From Herbinix sp. (GTDB lineage Bacteria; Bacillota; Clostridia; Lachnospirales; Lachnospiraceae): a stretch of DNA of 64,000 nt. The stretch is taken from the NCBI GenBank assembly GCA_029256105.1, contig JAQSYO010000019.1, forward strand, positions 1 to 64,000. The letters are read 5' to 3'. The notes under the pieces were generated by a model that saw only the letters and a list, made by a program, of their open reading frames with translations, did no database searches and was not told the origin of the DNA. This document shows positions 60,309-64,000 of this stretch, piece after piece; within the stretch, counting starts at the first letter, position 1; each line of letters begins with the position of its first letter. A program made the position numbers and the translations under genes.

Positions 60309-61184
60309 TTAATCTCTTTTTTCACCCATAAATACTAACGCTAACATTCCTGGTCCGGTATGTGTCCCGATTACCGGTCCGATTTTTGATATGATTACAT
60401 CCTTAACCAAATTTTTATTACGAATCAAGCTTTCCAGTTCCTGTGCTTGTGGCAGGTCATCTCCATGACCAATAATAACTATTTGGGAAGCCAAATCGAC
60501 TCCTTCAAGTTCCAGTTTCGATAATAAGAAATCTACTTCTGCCTTTGATCCACGGATCTTTGAAATTACAGCAAGCTTTCCCGCATCATCCGTACTAAGT
60601 ACTGGTCTGATTTTAAGTGCTGTACCAACAAATGCTTCAATAGAAGTTACTCTCCCACCTCGTTTTAGATAATATAAATCTTTTACCGTAAACCAATGGC
60701 GAGCACTCTTTTTATTTAATTCTACCCAATCTCTTAACGCCTCAATGTCCATACCATTATTCTTTTGAATTGCTGCATTTAACACTAAAAGTCCTTCACC
60801 AACGGAAGCACATAAAGAATCAATGCAAAAGATTTTTCGCTCTGGGTATTCCTCCCTCAATTCACGCATCACAATTTGTGATGTATTATATGTACCGCTT
60901 AGTCCGGAAGAAAATGCTATGTATAGAATATCCAACCCTTGTTTTAATATAGCCTCGAAATACTCCATAAACATAACTGGCGTAATCTGTGTGGTACGAG
61001 AGACTGCTCCATTCTTTAACTTTTGATAAAATTCTTCAATTGAAAGCTCTCTTTCATCAGGATAATGGGAATATTCCTCATCTTCAATATTTACCCCCAT
61101 AGGGATTATCTTTATGCCATATTCATCAATGGTACTAACTGGTAAATCTAGTGTAGCATCACTCACGATTATATAATCGCTCAT
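60309..61184 (-). CDS. DegV-family fatty-acid-binding protein
   Basis: 291 aa. It starts 'YIIVSDATLDLPVS' and has 'AVSRTTQITPVMFMEYFEAILKQGLDILYIAFSSGLSGTYNTSQI' (fatty-acid pocket lid), 'IDSLCASVGEGLLVLNAA', 'HWFTVKDLYYLKRGGRVT' and the C-terminal 'ISKIGPVIGTHTGPGMLALVF'. DegV (FakB) proteins bind fatty acids and present them to FakA kinase; whether this copy does so is unknown. Ribosome-binding site AAAGGAG. First gene of the unit. Confidence 0.95.
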   Translation of the reverse strand: MSDYIIVSDATLDLPVSTIDEYGIKIIPMGVNIEDEEYSHYPDERELSIEEFYQKLKNGAVSRTTQITPVMFMEYFEAILKQGLDILYIAFSSGLSGTYNTSQIVMRELREEYPERKIFCIDSLCASVGEGLLVLNAAIQKNNGMDIEALRDWVELNKKSARHWFTVKDLYYLKRGGRVTSIEAFVGTALKIRPVLSTDDAGKLAVISKIRGSKAEVDFLLSKLELEGVDLASQIVIIGHGDDLPQAQELESLIRNKNLVKDVIISKIGPVIGTHTGPGMLALVFMGEKRD

Positions 61185-61407
61185 TTTATATGCTCCTTTA
61201 TTTTTTATATAGTCATAATATGGTTCTTCAATGTTCCCAGTTCATCAGCTATTTCAGATGTTTCTAGTATAATTCAATTATTGTATTTGTTTATTATGAC
61301 TAATTTTATCTATCTCACTATTTTACTACGATTATACCATATAGTGCAAGCAACAATCCATGGAATAATTCGTACTCTTTGCGTGTCTTAGAATGCTCAA
61401 TTATTAA

Positions 61408-62340
61408 CTAAACAATCATGTTAGCAATAATCATTACTACTGGAATTGTTATCATGGATAAAATCGTCGTTACCGCGAATAACTCTGAAGCATACAGGTA
61501 ATTCTTATCATATCGTATGGAAAATAGATTGATCGTGGCTGCAGTAGGGCAAGCAACGGCAAGTATTGAGGTTAATAGCACTAATCTTGGGATATGAAAT
61601 AGGTTGAAGAAAAGTAACATAACTATGGGAATAAAAAGCAGTTTGAAGAAGGTTATGTAATATATCCGAAGCTTCCTTATTAACTCCATCAGATTGGTTT
61701 GTGCAATGGCAACTCCCGCAACCAGCATTGCGATAGGAGTATTCATATTTCCAATATACGACAATGCTTCTGTTATAATATTAGGCACAATAATTTTGCT
61801 TATAAAAAAGATAAATCCAGCAAATGTTGCAATTATAGAGGGGGAAACAATAGCCTTTATAATAGTACTGCGATCATTTTTCCCTGACATGGTAACCAAT
61901 CCATGGGTCCATACCACGAGATTAAAGATAGTCATGTAAGCTGTTAGGTAAAAGACTCCTTCACTCCCAAACATTCCATTTACAAGTGGAATTCCAATAA
62001 AACCACAATTTGAATATATCAAAGCAAAGCGTTCTATTGCGATATCCGCTTCATGCTTCTTTTTCCTTAATACAACTAAGGAAAGTAATATACTAAATAA
62101 ATGTGTAGTGATAGCTAATCCTAAAGAAATTAACAAGCCGGTTACTAACTTAGCTTCGTATTCTCTTTGATAAGAAATAAAAATTACAAATGGGTTAACC
62201 AACATTAAAACTATATCCGACAGTTTCTTATTCATATCCTTATCGATAAGTTTTATTTTGTAACATACAATTCCTACAATAATAATCATAAACATTATTG
62301 CAATCTGATAAATGGCTGTTAAGGCCAGTGACATATCCAT
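61408..62340 (-). CDS. AEC-family membrane transporter
   Basis: 310 aa with ten hydrophobic segments in the auxin efflux carrier arrangement. A broken central helix-like stretch includes 'LIYSNCGFIGIPLVNGMFGSEGVFYLTAYM' (conserved N-x-G-F-x-G-x-P). The C-terminal half has 'SYIGNMNTPIAMLVAGVAIAQT' and 'TILAVACPTAATINLFS'-like repeats. AEC proteins move organic anions such as malate. AGTAGG before the ATG. No close operon partner. Confidence 0.9.
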   Translation of the reverse strand: MDMSLALTAIYQIAIMFMIIIVGIVCYKIKLIDKDMNKKLSDIVLMLVNPFVIFISYQREYEAKLVTGLLISLGLAITTHLFSILLSLVVLRKKKHEADIAIERFALIYSNCGFIGIPLVNGMFGSEGVFYLTAYMTIFNLVVWTHGLVTMSGKNDRSTIIKAIVSPSIIATFAGFIFFISKIIVPNIITEALSYIGNMNTPIAMLVAGVAIAQTNLMELIRKLRIYYITFFKLLFIPIVMLLFFNLFHIPRLVLLTSILAVACPTAATINLFSIRYDKNYLYASELFAVTTILSMITIPVVMIIANMIV

Positions 62341-62515
62341 ATTACTACCTACTTTCTTGCTTTTACTGTCATGTATTTTTAGTCAAACTTCTTGCTGATA
62401 GTTTATTATGCACTTTTTCATATTTTCATTCAAGTATAAATTGATAGTTACCAAAAAAATCTTGTATTTCAAGATTATCCATGATAAAATCATATTAAAT
62501 TTGTAATCCTGTACT

Positions 62516-62650
62516 AAATGAGGGAGTAGTTTGCATACAATTGTGTATGTGACAAGTCAACATAATGATTCCGGTATCGAAATCTGGCTTGCCTTAAAGA
62601 ACGAGACTCATGTATGGTTGTTGTCTGACCATACATGGGTTTTATTTATG
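62516..62650 (+). ncRNA. yybP-ykoY (Mn2+) riboswitch
   Basis: GAGGGAGTAG at 62519-62528, the conserved GGGAGUAG opening; AGTCAACA near 62555, the middle strand; CTGGCTTGCC and AAGAACGAGACT at 62584-62608, the conserved ACGAGAC of the three-way junction. Spacing and order fit the yybP-ykoY aptamer, which binds manganese. It lies 90-220 bases upstream of mntP, whose product exports Mn. A terminator-like hairpin follows, so Mn binding should free the gene. Confidence 0.88.
62609..62646 (+). terminator. Expression-platform terminator of the Mn riboswitch
   Basis: CATGTATGGT (62609-62618) pairs perfectly with ACCATACATG (62628-62637) across a 9-base loop and is followed by GGTTTTATTT. It overlaps the end of the aptamer, as in transcription-attenuating riboswitches. 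No separate anti-terminator strand was worked out. Confidence 0.75.
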
Positions 62651-62740
62651 TTAAGCCAACCTATTTAGGTGTTTGGATTTGATCTCATACTGAATTGGCG
62701 CTACTTATAACACGAAATTCCGAAACAGAAAGGAAATACT

Positions 62741-63313
62741 ATGGACTTTATAACACTTGCTCTTCTTGCTCTGGGTTTATCTGCAGATGCCTTTGCTGTC
62801 TCTGTTACCAATGGAATGTGTGGCGGTAAAGTTACAAAGCGTCATGCTTTTTATACAGCATTCACCTTTGGATTTTTTCAAGCTCTTATGCCGGTTCTTG
62901 GTTTTACTTTGGGAAGAACCTTCTCCGACATCGTAAGCCGCTATCAACACTGGATTGCCTTATTTCTCCTTGGAGCAATTGGTGTTAATATGTTGGTGGA
63001 AGCAATGAAAGATTGGAGAAATACTTTGGAGGTTTGTTCCACAAAGAATATTTTCACTCCAAGGAATCTGATTATACAGGGCATTGCTACCAGTATCGAT
63101 GCTCTAGCTGCCGGAGTCAGCATTGCTGTTCTAAATATCAATATATTCTCCGCTGCTCTACTAATCGGAGCAATCACCTTCCTTTGCTGTACGATTGGTG
63201 TATATATTGGGAAAAAGTTCGGCTCTCTATTGGGTCTACGGGCAAGATTGGTCGGAGGCTTGGTATTAATATTAATTGGTCTAAAGATATTTATCGAGAA
63301 TCAATTCTTATAA
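62741..63313 (+). CDS. mntP: Manganese efflux pump MntP
   Basis: 190 aa, six membrane segments, the standard MntP length. Motifs: 'LALGLSADAFAVSVTNGM' (the conserved Asp in membrane), 'FQALMPVLGF' and 'QGIATSIDALAAGVSIAVL' (second conserved Asp). It exports Mn2+ when the cell has excess. The upstream riboswitch accounts for regulation. AGAAAGGAAA before the ATG at 62741. Confidence 0.97.
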   Translation: MDFITLALLALGLSADAFAVSVTNGMCGGKVTKRHAFYTAFTFGFFQALMPVLGFTLGRTFSDIVSRYQHWIALFLLGAIGVNMLVEAMKDWRNTLEVCSTKNIFTPRNLIIQGIATSIDALAAGVSIAVLNINIFSAALLIGAITFLCCTIGVYIGKKFGSLLGLRARLVGGLVLILIGLKIFIENQFL

Positions 63314-63411
63314 TATATCGAAATATAGTTACGAAAGATTGATAAATCAAACAATTTGTAAGATAATATAAAGGACTAGTGTTTTCCCATAGAAACGAAA
63401 GGAGTGATTAG

Positions 63412-64000
63412 ATGAGTTACGAAGCATGTTTTGAAAAACTACCAAAAATTGAAACCAATCGATTAATACTACGTCAAATTACGCAAAGTGATTCAGATGG
63501 AAGGGATAGTCTGGAATTTATCAATGATTACAGTGTATACCGTTTTTGGGGATTATACGATGAGACTAAGGATACGGATGGCCGTCACCGTCCAAAGAAG
63601 AAAATTAAATTGGATTACCATTACAATGTGACCATGAAGGAATACCACGCCCGTCGCGAATTAACTTGGTTGATGGAGCTTAAGGATACACACAAGGTAA
63701 TCGGCGAAATTGTTTTATATGATTTTCGCCTTCAAAAACAAGCAGATATCGGTTATCGAATTAATAAGGACTATTGGGGTCATGGCTTTGCTCCAGAAGC
63801 TGGACTAGCTATGGTTAAAGTCGCATTTGAGTACATGGATCTTAAACGTCTTCAAATCCGCTGCTTCACAAATAATAATGGATCGGTACGAGTGGCTCAA
63901 AAGCTTGCTTTTAACCAAGAAGGTTTCATCAGGCAGGGGGCAATTCTTAATGTAATGACGGATTATTACATTTTTGGTCTTTTAAAAGAAGCCTATGAGA
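63412..64000 (+). CDS. RimJ/RimL-like GNAT acetyltransferase, cut by window edge
   Basis: An open frame of 196 codons from the ATG at 63412 to the end of the window without a stop. GAAAGGAG is the ribosome-binding site. It opens with 'ETNRLILRQI', typical of RimJ/RimL relatives. It then has a basic insert ('RHRPKKKIKLDYHYN'), 'HKVIGEIVLYDF', 'QADIGYRINKDYWGHGFAPEAG' (acetyl-CoA loop) and 'LKRLQIRCFTNNNGSVRVAQKLAFNQEGFIRQ'. It acetylates an unknown amine, perhaps an N-terminus. The C-terminal end is missing. Confidence 0.9.
   Translation, partial: MSYEACFEKLPKIETNRLILRQITQSDSDGRDSLEFINDYSVYRFWGLYDETKDTDGRHRPKKKIKLDYHYNVTMKEYHARRELTWLMELKDTHKVIGEIVLYDFRLQKQADIGYRINKDYWGHGFAPEAGLAMVKVAFEYMDLKRLQIRCFTNNNGSVRVAQKLAFNQEGFIRQGAILNVMTDYYIFGLLKEAYE

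Overview
The window comes from a low-GC Firmicute, most likely a Lachnospiraceae/Clostridium cluster XIV relative. This is inferred from the AT-rich sequence, strong AGGAGG ribosome-binding sites, a ComEA/ComEC/GerMN/two-component block, a clustered arginine pathway and a manganese riboswitch in front of mntP. It has two parts. Bases 1 to about 41,025 are accessory DNA dominated by phage-defence genes. Bases from about 41,025 to 64,000 are ordinary chromosome. The junction lies inside comEC, whose last codons are missing: its metallo-beta-lactamase domain stops making family sense right after 'SCGEKN'. The simplest reading is a large integrated island whose other end is left of this window.

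Island layout. 0.1-2.4 kb holds a zinc-ribbon peptide, an autoregulated-looking XRE regulator, and a secreted MBL-fold protein paired with a DUF3006 protein. 2.6-9.8 kb is a LlaJI-type restriction-modification operon: small HTH controller, two m5C methyltransferases, a McrB-like protein with two AAA modules, and a McrC-like nuclease. 10.1-15.5 kb is a large serine recombinase operon with two stand-alone relatives of the recombinase's own C-terminal domain and two ParB-like proteins. 15.7-30.1 kb is twelve consecutive minus-strand genes with short gaps or overlaps: EVE-McrB, McrC, a small accessory protein, a macrodomain protein, a PD-(D/E)XK-like protein, a VWA protein, an ADP-ribosylglycohydrolase, an unknown, a 53-aa peptide, a second PD-(D/E)XK-like protein, a 71-aa peptide and an 894-aa metallophosphoesterase. 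30.4-37.3 kb holds regulators, a MerR/zinc-ribbon pair, a HEPN-like protein and unknowns, bracketed by two copies of one small gene. 37.6-40.4 kb is a two-gene Lamassu-like pair (DUF4297/Cap4-type nuclease and Rad50/SMC-like ATPase), followed by a third, decayed copy of the small gene.

The 15.7-30.1 kb block is the best candidate for an undescribed system. It joins a modified-DNA restriction module to ADP-ribose-removing or ADP-ribose-binding proteins, a VWA protein and a phosphoesterase. I can see no ADP-ribosyltransferase in it.

Chromosomal part. On the minus strand lie maf, a GNAT gene, argJ, argB, argD, a YdcZ-type transporter, comEA, an OmpR-type response regulator and its kinase, a GerMN lipoprotein and the broken comEC. 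argG follows on plus with its own promoter and terminator. Then come an alpha/beta hydrolase, an MFS transporter with a glycerophosphodiesterase, a TrmH methyltransferase, a sugar-phosphate isomerase/epimerase, DegV, an AEC transporter, the Mn riboswitch with mntP, and an acetyltransferase cut by the window edge. A roughly 240-bp palindromic MITE-like repeat sits directly in front of argB and creates a false 100-residue N-terminal extension. No rRNA, tRNA or CRISPR array was found.
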